Assembly: GCA_964200075.2 (NCBI GenBank) | Contig: CAXNAA020000532.1 | Span: 1 to 20,400 of the forward strand | Direction of reading: 5' to 3' | Length of the DNA stretch: 20,400 nucleotides | From: Sphacelaria rigidula | Taxonomy: Eukaryota; Phaeophyceae; Sphacelariales | Shown: piece after piece, positions 1 through 9,800 of the stretch | Layout: the number at the start of each line of letters is the position of its first letter | Numbering within the stretch: the first letter of the stretch is position 1 | The notes under the pieces: generated by a model | The model's input: only the letters and a program-made list of their open reading frames with translations | Database searches by the model: none | What the model was told of the DNA's origin: nothing | Position numbers and translations under genes: made by a program

Positions 1-219
1 GGAGCACGAGCGAGGACGGGGGGGGGGCGGAGGCGGTGGGCGGCCGGGACGGAAGCGGGCACGGGGGGGGGGGGGGGGGGGGGGGGGGGGTGAATAAATC
101 CCAACTGCTCTCGTGAACCATTTTACAGACCCAGACCTATATTTCCTAGTTTTACCCTTCTATTGCGCTAGAGCCGAAAGACGTGCATTCAGACCGAAAA
201 CGGTCGATGACACCCCCCT
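1..219. repeat. G-rich low-complexity edge with G28 homopolymer
   Basis: The first 90 bases are almost entirely G-rich, with G runs around 20-27 and an uninterrupted run of 28 G at 63-90. After that the composition returns to normal. No ORF or motif is recognisable here. Such a run may be a real low-complexity tract or an assembly or sequencing artefact next to a gap. Confidence 0.8.
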
Positions 220-971
220 GTGAATTCAGCCCATCAGTTGTTCAACATTCGGCGCAAAAATGGGTTTCGTTTCGAAATGTGGAGCGGATGCCTAGTATCT
301 CCTGATCCCCAAACTTCGGGATCTCATCACTGGGATGAGCGGTGGCAGCCGAACAAACTACAAAATAATAATCTTCGACAAAGAAAATTACAAATATCAC
401 ATGTTCCAGCTGGAAACTACTGTAGGACCCGCAATCAACTGGGCAATCTGGCGCAAAAAACCAAATTCGAAAGCGGTTTGTATGAGATCGAGTTGTACCC
501 CAAATATGTACATATCTGTGATGTGGGGTTTGGCGGCATCGGATTTTCACTGATAATACGCAATAAAATAACCTGAAAGCCTCTCGACGGTTACCCTTGT
601 ACCTGTCGTAAAAAAGCTCTGGTCATACTCAAACTCCGCACAATGGTGGATATGGGAGCTCCAAATGCAAAAAAAAAAAAAACATGAAAGATCGTGGAAG
701 GATACTTGAAAAAAATAGTCGCTCTCTACCGGCTTCCGATGGGTCTCAGCATGAAGACTCCCACAAGCCGATTGCCTCAAAAAAAAAAAAATTGACTCGT
801 CCCGAGGTAGTCCAAGGAATGTTTGCACAAAGGTTCGTTGCGTAACTCGAGAAGCTGATCCCAGATGATCGATGTAAAATTAAACGCACGAGAAAAAAAT
901 CGGTAGTATACTATAACCAAGTAGTTGGGGGTTGGTGCGTACATTTATAGACTTCAAAGCACACGCGCGCA
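220..971. other. Unassigned region, no convincing gene
   Basis: Short open frames exist on both strands (for example 220-576 plus and 242-550 minus), but none resembles a known family. A-runs occur at about 670-681 and 779-790. The minus-strand translation of 242-400 contains a short stretch (SDEIPKFGDQE) resembling SEEISKFQTEQ from about 3600-3690 on the same strand. This suggests two old copies of one repeat family on either side of the TIR element. I would not annotate a gene here. Confidence 0.4.
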
Positions 972-1040
972 ATTTCTAACGCGGGTTTTTCGAGGTATAC
1001 CCTAATTTTTTGCACTTGTGCTCGGGGATATTTCGAAACT
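972..1040 (+). repeat. Left terminal inverted repeat
   Basis: This segment pairs with the reverse complement of 3129-3199. Conserved blocks, outside to inside, are ATTTCT, CGCGGGTTTTTCGAG, CCCT, TTTTGCAC, TGTGCTC and GGGATATTTCGAAACT. Similarity stops abruptly outside 972, which sets the outer boundary. Confidence 0.7.
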
Positions 1041-1115
1041 TTGTATAAAGGGGATTTTGTCGCCAGATATTTCAAAACGCCTGCTGGAACCCCGGATAAG
1101 TGACGAAAAAATGCG

Positions 1116-1590
1116 AGGTTGTATTCCGTGGGGTAAGGTCTTCTTTCTGTGCACCCGGGGTATTTTTTCCGGTTTTCATCGTACCCGACAGTGCTGGAAA
1201 CTCTGCAAGATTTTAATACCGGTACCCGACAGTTCCGTGACTTCTATAAGACTCCCGTGCCGTTACCGGGGGGCACGGGTACGCTCTTGATAAGATATCC
1301 GGTTGCGGGTACGGTTTCCTGTGCAACCTCCGTACCCTACCTGACAGTTTCTGTGAGTTCTGCAAGCCTCCCATACCCTTACCCGACAGTTCTGTGAGTT
1401 CTGTACAGAGTGTTTACCCATACCCGGAGCGCGGGTACGCTCTTACAGAAATACTCCATTGCCGGTACGATTTTCGGAAAGCCTCCCATGCCGTACTCGA
1501 CAGGTTCTGTAATTTCTGTAAGACCTTCATCCAGTACCGGTACCCAACAGTTCTGTGAGCTCTGTAAGCCTCCCATACTCCTACCCGGGG
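1116..1590. repeat. Array A of diverged short repeats (ACCCGACAGTTCTGTGAGTT-like)
   Basis: A cluster of degenerate units of roughly 36-40 bases, built from ACCCGACAGTTCTGTGAGTT followed by CTGTAAGCCTCCCATACC-like sequence, occurs at least six times. Phrases such as CTGTAAGACTCCCGTACCGT, GGTTGCGGGTA and TTGCCGGTAC recur in the same order in array B about 1.44 kb downstream. The array is therefore a duplicated block, not independent simple repeats. Short open frames across it follow from the periodicity and are not genes. Confidence 0.8.
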
Positions 1591-1850
1591 TTAGGGTATA
1601 CCGTTATAGATATACCCGATTGCAGGTATGAGCACAGTTGTGTACCTTGGGGAGGTAAGAATATAGGCTCAATCCAAACACAACCCCATGACCTGAACAT
1701 GTACCTCCTATCGATCAACACACCTTTATTCATTCAAACTGCACACCAAAAAAAACCGATGTTGAAAAGTGCTCTAGTTTGGAATCTGACGGGATACGGG
1801 GTACCGCTGAGTGGAGACACGAAAAATGAGCAGCACTGCGCCGCTGCGAC

Positions 1851-1911
1851 TCGGGGGTGTAATGGTCCGTGGAGAGAACGAGGGTTCGATTTCCGATGTG
1901 TTGGCTTTTTT
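1851..1911 (+). repeat. tRNA-like Pol III promoter remnant
   Basis: A D-arm-like motif (GGTGTAATGGTC, as in Gln/Glu tRNAs) is followed about 20 bases later by a B-box/T-loop motif (GGGTTCGATTTCC, 1882-1894) and a T6 run at 1906-1911. The spacing is too short for a full tRNA because the anticodon arm is missing. It is at best a SINE-like or tRNA-pseudogene fragment inside the TIR element. The match could be partly fortuitous. Confidence 0.35.
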
Positions 1912-2073
1912 CTTCGTAATGTATTATTTCAACCCTGGAAAGCGTGAGAGCGCGAGGAAACAAAGTACTCGACTATATTTGTGTAACGTGAGTTGACGCG
2001 GTGCGAAAGTGCTGACACAATCTGCGAGACCAAAATGTAAGACGCATACCGGGGGAGAGATAGGTTGATCTCT

Positions 2074-2511
2074 TGAGACCGAGGAAGGGGAGAGGTTCAA
2101 CGTGCGAGGAAGAAAAAAAAAGCTGCAGGCCGTCAGGATGGATCATCCCCAGACTCGGGTGGTGGCGGTTCATCTACGCCACCAGGGGATCAAGTAGCAA
2201 GACGCACGTCATCGACGTTGATGGTGTTTGTGTCGTGGTCATTAAACCCCAGGCCGTTATTGGCATGTACAGCACAGAGTATGAGCTGTCACCGAAAGTG
2301 GTGAAGGCCGTCGGCGATTTTGTCGCGTGCCGAAGGTCTTCCTGAAAGCGGGCAGCCGTGAATGCGCCTTCGTGTACTCTCTAGAAGTGTACGTGAAGCC
2401 GATAGATATTGACGATCCCGTGCCCACGTTCTGCTGCGATCATTCGTGTATTCTTTCTCTATCAACCCCGCCAAGCCGTTCAGAGTTTTCGTGAACTGTC
2501 ATCTGTACTTC
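2074..2511 (+). pseudogene. Frame-broken coding remnant, unrecognised
   Basis: Protein-like sequence continues across three frames. The first frame gives a Lys-run then Ser/Gly/Pro-rich text (SSPDSGGGGSSTPPGDQ, about 2140-2200). The next gives THVIDVDGVCVVVIKP...YELSPKVVKAVGDFVA (2202-2326). The third gives VPKVFLKAGSRECAFVY...VKPIDIDDP (2327-about 2430), ending at a stop near 2511. Each transition is a shift of the same sense, as two single-base losses would produce. I do not recognise the family. It may be a decayed transposon protein or a host gene fragment captured by the element. Confidence 0.35.
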
Positions 2512-2561
2512 GCCACTGTTGTAGTGACGTACGTCCCACCACAGGGGTGATGATACTAGCA

Positions 2562-3062
2562 AGGTCGTGTTTTGTAGGGTATGGTTTTCTGTATACCCGC
2601 GGTATTTTGCGGGGTATTAACCGTACCCAACAGTTCTGGAAACTCTGTAAGACTTCCATACCGGTAACGGAGGACTCTGTAATCTCTGCAAGACCTTCAT
2701 ACCCGTACCCGATAGTTCCGTGACTTCTGTAAGACTCCCGTACCGTTACCGGGGGGATGGGGATTGCTCTTGACAAGATACCCGGTTGCGGGTAAGATTT
2801 TCTGTGCAACCTCTGTGCCATACCCTACAGTTTCTGTGAGTTCTGCAAGCCTCCCATACCCTCACCCGACAGTTCTGGGAGTTCTGTACAAAACTTCACC
2901 CTAACCCGAGGGACGGGTATGCCCTAAAGGAGTTACCCAATTGCCGGTACCGGGTTTCTCGAAGCCTCCTATACCGTACCCAACAAGTCCTTTAATTTCT
3001 GTAAGACTCTCATACAGGTACCCGATATTTCTGTAAGTTCTGTAAGGAATCCCATACCCTTC
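2562..3062. repeat. Array B, second copy of the diverged repeat block
   Basis: Colinear with array A: it begins AGGTCGTGTTTTGTAGGGTA (compare AGGTTGTATTCCGTGGGGTA at 1116) and continues through the same sequence of degenerate units, including TTCCGTGACTTCTGTAAGAC and CAGTTTCTGTGAGTTCTGCA. A related inverted motif at 3075-3094 (reverse complement AGGTCATGTTCTGTAAGGTA) closes the block. Copy B alone therefore carries roughly 20-bp inverted ends. Confidence 0.8.
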
Positions 3063-3128
3063 AGAACGTGCCCGTACCTTACAGAACATGACCTTGGAAA
3101 AATGATGACAAAAAAAATAATCAGAGAG

Positions 3129-3199
3129 AGTTTCGAAATATCCCAGAGCACACTTGTGCAAAATCTCAGGGTCAAACTCGAAAAACCCGCGAAAGAAAT
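3129..3199 (-). repeat. Right terminal inverted repeat
   Basis: The reverse complement of this segment matches 972-1040. Similarity fades outside 3199. No direct duplication of flanking bases is obvious between the sequence before 972 and that after 3199. Confidence 0.7.
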
Positions 3200-4187
3200 C
3201 CCTGGAGAGTGAATTTTGGTCGTCCTGTATGATGCCAAAACCAGGACGTAGGGGGCGGGTACGGTGCCACAAGTGAGAGACGCAGCACTTGTAACCAACG
3301 TCAAGACGTGGGCCGTCCTTTGAGGTTTAAAAAGTACAGTCTGAAAAAAAACTTATTTAGCGTTTCGGCTGTATTTCTTGTGATGAGATGGCCAGTAATA
3401 CCGTCCTGTAGGTGGATTGTGCAACTTCGGAATAACTCTCTATGTGCACTCGCTGCCTGGGAGGATTCGAGCACATTTTGCTGAGTTATGGTGCACGAGG
3501 TGTGACTCTCAGCCGGATTAGGATACTTTCAATTAAAAAAAAGCACCTGTACCCACCTATATCCACGTTTTGTGTTAGCTGATCTTCTTCAGGGCCCCCC
3601 CATGTGCACCATCTTGCATGACTTCGAACATGGATGACTTTGAACACGTTCTGCTCAGTTTGAAATTTTGAAATTTCCTCACTCGGCCCGCAGCCGAACC
3701 GCATCCACGAAAAAACGGAAATCGGCAAGTATAATAATACTGTAGTTATTATTATTATTTTATTATTTTTTCCGCACATCAGTCCGATCTCGGCAAGGTG
3801 CGGTGAAATTCTCTCGGGGAGTGTTGTCGGGTGTGCCATTTCGAGGTGGCAGAATCGGCATAACTCTATTTCTAGTAGAAGAAAAGACGAAGTCCTCTCG
3901 TCCGGCATTTTTCAGAAAATTACTTTGGCAAACCACATGAAGACCACGGGAAAGAATTCCGACACTCAGGCGGAGAGGATTAGAGTTCAACAGTCGGCAA
4001 GTACCGCGGGGTTCCACATGTAAATTTGTAAATTTGATCAGTGATTCCGCAGCCATGTTTTCATGCTCATGGTCAACCATACTCTTTGCAGAACAGTACT
4101 CGTAGAAACGGTGGTAGAGAAGACTTTGTGGCACACACATCAGTTGCACGGGTTTCTCAAATCACCATAGCCAAACAACCACCTCAC
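3200..4187. other. Unassigned region between TIR element and minus-strand exon
   Basis: Minus-strand open frames at 3486-3908 and 3763-4149 overlap each other and show no recognisable domain. An AT-rich stretch with ATT/TTA repeats lies at about 3731-3770. If the minus-strand exon at 4188-4577 is real, its downstream exons should lie here, but I could not identify one by homology. Confidence 0.4.
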
Positions 4188-4577
4188 CGCATGAAAGCAC
4201 TCCACCACAGACCCCACAGCATGCCCCTGCTCGGCCTCCTGGGATCGGGTTTTCGCTCGTTTCCGCCTGCCACCACCCCCTCCTATCTGCCCCACACTGG
4301 CTCTCTCGCTGTCAGCGTTTGCTTCCACACAGTCCTCTTTGAAACAACCGCTTGTCTCCTCTCCCTTGCTATCGTCTGCAGCTTCTACTAATGATGCAAC
4401 AACACCCTCACCACCATCATGTCGGGTAGAGGTATTGTGACCGTCGTCACAAGCAAGCACGGCTGAGTCTACCAAAGAGGACACAAGGCGTTTGATCCAC
4501 CGCAGCACCTCCAGCTGAACCTCGTACGGCTTGTCCGTCAACTCTGCCTTCGTCAGCACAAGGTTTCTTGGGCTCAT
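4188..4577 (-). CDS. Possible first exon of an unrecognised gene
   Basis: An ATG at 4577 opens 130 codons to a GTGAGG splice-donor-like site at 4187, in phase 0. Without splicing the frame runs on to 4140. The N-terminus (MSPRNLVLTKAELTDKPYEV, then a Leu/Ile-rich helix-like stretch to about residue 40) reads like a real protein start. Residues 45-100 are acidic and Gly/Ser-rich. A Gly-run followed by RRKRAKTR at about residues 104-111 resembles a nuclear localisation signal. No family is recognised. It would diverge from the kinase gene, with 1.2 kb between the two starts. The competing plus-strand frame (4041-4391) looks less protein-like. The 3' end and any later exons are not found. Confidence 0.4.
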
Positions 4578-5755
4578 CCTTGATCACAATTCAGGACCGA
4601 TGGTCACACCTCCCGAATCCGTTCACTGCACTACCTTCGGCCTATGTACGACACACAAGTAGCACCGCACCGCACCGCACCGCACCGCACCGCACCGCAC
4701 TGATGGACAGTGCTCGATAGCAGAAATATGTACAGTATCTGCATGATGGAGGGTAGATGCCCTTATTTTGAAGGGTAGGTACCCATGTGTGTTTTCATAA
4801 GGAGTAGCAGAAATATGAAAAAATACGAAAAATGGGTCAGTTCCAGTGTTCCAGTACAGTCAGTGTACAGAGGACAATACGGCACCGTTGTGCACCACGG
4901 TCACGCCGTGAAGTGCCGCCGCAGGAGGCGGAACAGAGACGAAGAAGGAAGCTTGGGAGTCAGGAGGATAGGGAGCTGTTACGACGTGGTGGTGTCAATC
5001 AGTATGCAGCACGTATCTCTCTAATTCCCAGCCCCAAGATTCAAACGGGGTTGTGTACTTGTCCGGTTTACTTCAAACGCTCACATCAGATCAGTTGTGT
5101 CAACGTGCAGTTGGTCGTCTTCGGAGGGTTGCTGCTGATCTGGTTTAAACGCTCCAGAGAGTATACACCCGGGGGGGAAAGAACAACATGGGAGAGGGTA
5201 CGAGACTAGCAGCAGCACTGGCACTGTTAACTCTCCTATCAAGCAGCTCTGGCTTGATTCTCCTTCCGCACACCAAGCCGCTGGCACGACGGCTTGGAGG
5301 TCAGGACCACCCTCGACATTTGTGTGATAGGTGAGGTCGTTCACCGTCAAGCTTTCGTCTCGTGTCAGTCTGTCCACCAAATTATATAAATGAAGATATG
5401 TGTGTTCAAGAGCTGTATGTCAGTTGTACTCACATCTAGGTGTATGTACTCTCCGTGCAGTCCTCCCAGCCCCTACATGCTGACCAAGCAAGTAGGGTGC
5501 TGTTGTTATTCACTCTGTGATCCCGGCATTTGCCTGTGGGGTAGATGGCTGTAATACCACACGCTGGTCTACTCGATTCCCCAAGTCTTGCGTCACCTAG
5601 TGTTTTTTGTGTTTACGAGACCAAGCATTCTCCCCCAAAACATGCGCACTGCAAGGTTGACCAGCACCGAAACATGAGCAGCACTTTCTTGCACTCTGTA
5701 GATCAAGCTATGCCATCATGGTCGATGCTCCAGCCGTCTGTATGCCACCCTTTCA
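4578..5755. other. Intergenic region upstream of the kinase gene
   Basis: It contains the pentanucleotide repeat at 4662-4700 and a TATATAA sequence at about 5383-5389. The TATATAA is 370 bases before the kinase ATG, too far to be a core TATA box unless the 5' UTR is long or spliced. Short open frames on both strands (4832-5209 plus, 5081-5380 minus) show no family resemblance. An upstream non-coding or signal-peptide exon of the kinase gene could be hidden here but is not visible. Confidence 0.5.
4662..4700. repeat. (GCACC)n microsatellite
   Basis: About eight uninterrupted copies of the pentanucleotide GCACC, ending GCAC. The array is almost perfect, so it is probably length-polymorphic. 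Confidence 0.95.
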
Positions 5756-5884
5756 ATGCTATCGTCATCTTGCGCTATGGCGACGCGCGGCAGGGATATT
5801 AGGTGCAGGCCGGCAACAGCTCGCGCTGTTCGTGCACCGCCGCTTCGCGCGGTCGTGCTGGGACGAGGTAAGCAACACGTGGGT

Positions 5885-5916
<32 letters not shown>

Positions 5917-6853
5917 CAGTAGCAGTAGCAACAGTAGCGAAAACACTGGCGAAGACGGTGAAGGATCCGCAATCGCAGCAACGACGACGACGACGACGAG
6001 CCAAGTCGCTGCGCAACAACGACGATATGGGTTCGGTGAGGGTCACTCTGTGAGGCACAGCACTCCAGCAGCGACAAACGGGTATTCCAGTGTACTGGGC
6101 GGCGTCCGGATTAAAAACGGGGCGGATAGCGCGACACGTGGGGCAATACGACGACCACCACCGACAGCGTCTGTATCACCAGCACCGCCCATAGCACAAG
6201 TTAGTAGCGAGAAAATCAATACCTCAGTCGGTAGCAGTAGCACTAGTGCCGATATCACAAGCATCAACGGGGACCCAACGCCGACATCAACGTTAAGTTC
6301 CGCTTTGAATCAGGACGGTCGTGCAGACAATCAAATCTCCGTGGATGTGTCTGTTCCAGACACCGCGCAAGAAAAACGCCTCTCGGAGCGGGGGGGGGTC
6401 GTAGCTGCCCCAACCGGCACACCGGGGGAACCGCCTTCGTTGTTCGCGGGGGATGTTGAACGGGCAAAAGAGCGTGCAGCTTCGAGAGCGGCAGCTTCTA
6501 AACACACAGGAGATAGAGGCACGGATACATATGCCGGAGCAGCGCCGGTCGTTGGCACCACGTCAGCTGTGGCGATGGAAAAGGAGCGCTTGGATGCCGT
6601 GGGGGCTGACGGGGGCCAAAGGGAGGGCGATGCGGTGGCTTCCGGCGTGGTCAAGAGGTGGAAAAAACGAATGACCTTCGTGGTAAGAACAGTACAGATC
6701 TGGGCGTTCTTATTTCACGTGTTGATCAAGCTTTTTCGGCAAAAACTGGTCCAAGCAGATGAAGTTCGCATGTCGGCACGGCGACGGAAGCTCGGCAGGT
6801 ACCTCTGCCGCGCGTTTCTCAAGCTTGGACCCACATTCATCAAGATCGGCCAG
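5756..6853 (+). CDS. Kinase exon 1: low-complexity N-terminus and start of ABC1 core
   Basis: This exon has 366 codons and ends in phase 0 at CAG|GTGCGT. Residues 1-40 are Arg/Ala-rich with few acidic residues, transit-peptide-like, but lack an obvious hydrophobic signal peptide. An algal plastid protein with secondary-plastid targeting would need one, so an upstream exon or mitochondrial targeting cannot be excluded. Residues 44-58 are 15 Ser, followed by a Thr run, then Ser/Thr/Ala/Gly-rich text to about 290. Family sequence begins near [19 protein letters not shown] (about 300) and reaches the KxGQ motif (Lys363, Gly365, Gln366) at the exon end. Confidence 0.85.
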
Positions 6854-9800
6854 GTGCGTGTACGAGTACCGCGTGTGAGGGGTGTGCCTGTGGCGTCTGG
6901 GAGTTTCGTGTCTTTGCTGTGTGGACGCCATTTTTCCGTTGCCAGCACCCCGGGGCAGGTGCTGTACTTCGCTGTAGCACGATCTAGGGGAGGATGGTAG
7001 GTTTTCGTAGAAATCCAAGGTTTGTGTTGGTGGAGCGGATGACGAATTATAGGCGTGGAAGTTTTGAGTTGGCGAATGACACTCGGCAGGCTGGCAGGAA
7101 TCAATCAGGACGGGCAACGCCCACGACCCCACGCCCTCAGTCGGGGTCAGTTCCCAAGCTCAAAGCACTCCACACCCGCAAGTGTTGAGCAAGGGAACGA
7201 TAACTCACGTGCAAGACAGTCAGGTACAGTAGAGTAGTAGTCCTCGAACATTATTTCGCCCGCCCGCTGCCCTATTAGTCGAGAGCGGGTCGAACCAGGG
7301 TAAAACCCATGGTTCATATTTGTGTTGACTCTCTTGTATTTGTTTTGTGTTCCGTGTTCCACTACTTTTTTTTTTCTTCTTTGTCGAATGCGGGGAAGAA
7401 GAGTTGACCACCCCCGAAGAAAAGGCGGATCAACAATCAAGAACCGAAGTCATGGTTTAGCCCGATAGCTGGTGTACCCACTGCGACAAGGTCGCAGCTG
7501 AGCATGGTCAGTCTCTTTCCGTTGCCTTTCATTTTTTTTTTTCCTTCTCTAGTTTATTCAAGTCTTGGCTTGTCTTGATGCATCCATAATCCTTGAGCAA
7601 CAAACAAGAAATTGTACTATTACGCCCGATGTTGAATCTTCAGTATTGCGAGTCTGAGCATCACGGCTAATGTGAGGGGAAAACGCTGTGGCGCTTTTGT
7701 TGTAAATAGTCACTGCCCGTCAGCGGGGCAACAGTTTCGGCGTCTGAAAAAGTATGTTCGTGCGGAAGGTTAAATGCTGTCGTGCCGGCCGGTGCTACTG
7801 TACTTTGTCATCATTTTTCGCGAGCAGGAGTATCCAGGCGCCGAGCTCCTCGCAGCCTCCACGTTTGTTGGACCCTACGTACCCACCTGGACAAAACCCC
7901 AACTATCCTATCTGTCAAAAGGCACTAGCACAGCGGTAAGCTCACGTGTGATTCCCCCCATTCGCTCCGTCTCGAAAGGGATGGGTAGTCAATGGTCAAA
8001 CTATTGATATCAAGGCAAGCAACGAATGAGCACACCCCCGCCATAAACGCATATTTACGCATATTTTGATTGTCAGTTATTATCCACAAGAGTGGACCTG
8101 CTCTCTAAGGAGTACATTGAGGAGCTCAAGCAGCTGCAGGATAACGTGCCTGGCTTTGGAGAGAAAAAGGCCGTGGAGATCATAGAACGGGAACTAGGAG
8201 CACCAGTGTGCGAGTTGTTTGACACCTTCAACACGACACCGCTCGCTGCGGCGAGCTTAGGACAGGTGAGTATGGTGATGTCGTCAATATTCATGGCCAG
8301 GGCAGGATAATTCGTCAACCTTGAGCTTGTAATTACTGGCATCCGCTTGTTATGATTGATGAGCTTTCCCCCAATGATGTGGACTTGACGGCGCGTACTA
8401 TTTCGGAAGGAGTTGCCCGCCCGAGCCGGTGTTCCGTATGCGCGTCTTCTTGGGTTCTTGGAGGGCACCACGTGGCGGAAACGCTCTTGTCGGCGGTGAT
8501 GAGGGAGAAGCAGGAGTATCACAATACTTGGTATACGGTGTGTAGTCCAGTCCAGTTCGTGCTCCGAGGCTCCAATAAGACGTTGGACCAGGGTTACGCC
8601 TTAGCGACGAGATCACTTACGGCGGCTTGTGTTAGCGCGATCCTTTCAGCTCTGCACTTCCTATCGGGCGTGCACGGGAGGCACCCGTGTTTTCCGCTGC
8701 TGGTACCTCAGACTTGCACCGACTTGGGCTATTTCGTAAATAGCACACGTGGAATAGACGCCACCACCATTCCCCCTGCTGTATGATGAATTGATCCCGC
8801 GACAGGTGCACGAAGCGTGGCTTGATGGAAATCGCTATGCGGTGAAGGTGCAGAGGCCTGGACTGAAGGAGTTGTTCGAGGTGGACCTGAGGAGTATCGG
8901 TGCCGTGGCGGCGGTCCTTGACAAGTTCGATCCCAAACTAGACGGTGCATCCAGGTATCACAGCTGTGAAAAATGTTGATGTTGCGACCAATTGTTATGG
9001 GAAAAAACATACATGATGCGTTTTTTTATGCCATCGTGTAAAGACAGAAAATATTTATGGAATGTGCACGTTGTAGGGGCAGGAGATGTTTTCTTCTGCA
9101 GAGTGTGTTGTGGGTGGATGTCCGACCATAAGCATGACGAGTCCTGCATTACAGAAAACATGACATTGTAGCTACCCAGCCACGATCACCTCTTCATCGG
9201 GACTAACGTAGCCGGAAAGCTCCACTCCTTACAGGTTATAGATAAAAGTGGAGGTATGCTGGGTTTCGGCTTGTGTATCGAGTGAGGGATTAGGCTGTGT
9301 TTGCTTTACTACCACGGGGAAACGGGCGGCATGTCCAAAACTGGCACCGTGAGTAAAATAGAAGTACAAAAAAAGCTTTTTGGGGCCCGCGTTTTGCTGG
9401 CAAAGCCTAACGACACGTACTGTAATTAGTGCACTGGACTGTGCTGTGCTGTGCTGTGCCGTACTATTACGGCAGCATAGCATTCGCGTGGATCATGTTG
9501 GGCACGAAACATTGTCAGTCAATCTCCGATGCTTCAAAAACTCGAAACAAGGAATCTAACCTTGCTTAACTCTCAGAGAGCGAGAGTAGGTCATCTGATG
9601 AATCGACATCAGTTTCACTTGAAAAAAGATTTCATGATCCAGATAGACTACCCTCGCGGTCTAAGGGTTGAGGCTCCAGCAGCATTGCGCAGCATTCACC
9701 ACTGCTTTCATTGCTCTAGCATGCCTACGGCTTGCTCTGCAGGTTGGTGCGTTGTGTGTTTCCCATTTTTTGAGTTGACGGAGGTGTGTGGTCGTCCCAT

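Larger units (their letters stand above)
972..3199. mobile_element. Putative DNA-transposon-like element with ~70-bp TIRs
   Basis: The sequence at 972-1040 and the reverse complement of 3129-3199 align over about 70 bases. Shared blocks are CGCGGGTTTTTCGAG, TTTTGCAC..TGTGCTC and GGGATATTTCGAAACT. This is a long imperfect terminal inverted repeat enclosing 2.2 kb. Inside are two related repeat arrays (1116-1590 and 2562-3062), a tRNA-like motif at 1851-1911 and a frame-broken coding stretch at 2074-2511. I see no recognisable transposase and no clear target-site duplication. A non-autonomous or decayed element, possibly carrying a captured gene fragment, fits best. The TIR is seen directly; the element class is inferred and unknown. 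Confidence 0.6.

Noticed and set aside
1018-1631. Several short open frames across array A
   Set aside because: They arise from the periodicity of the degenerate repeat and change frame with every unit.
5081-5380. 99-codon minus-strand open frame upstream of the kinase
   Set aside because: It starts at TTG rather than ATG, has no recognised domain and shows no splice or promoter support.
5716-6077. Poly-Leu, poly-Ala and similar open frames on both strands
   Set aside because: They are shadow translations of the (AGC)n repeat in exon 1; only the Ser frame joins in phase to the kinase exons.
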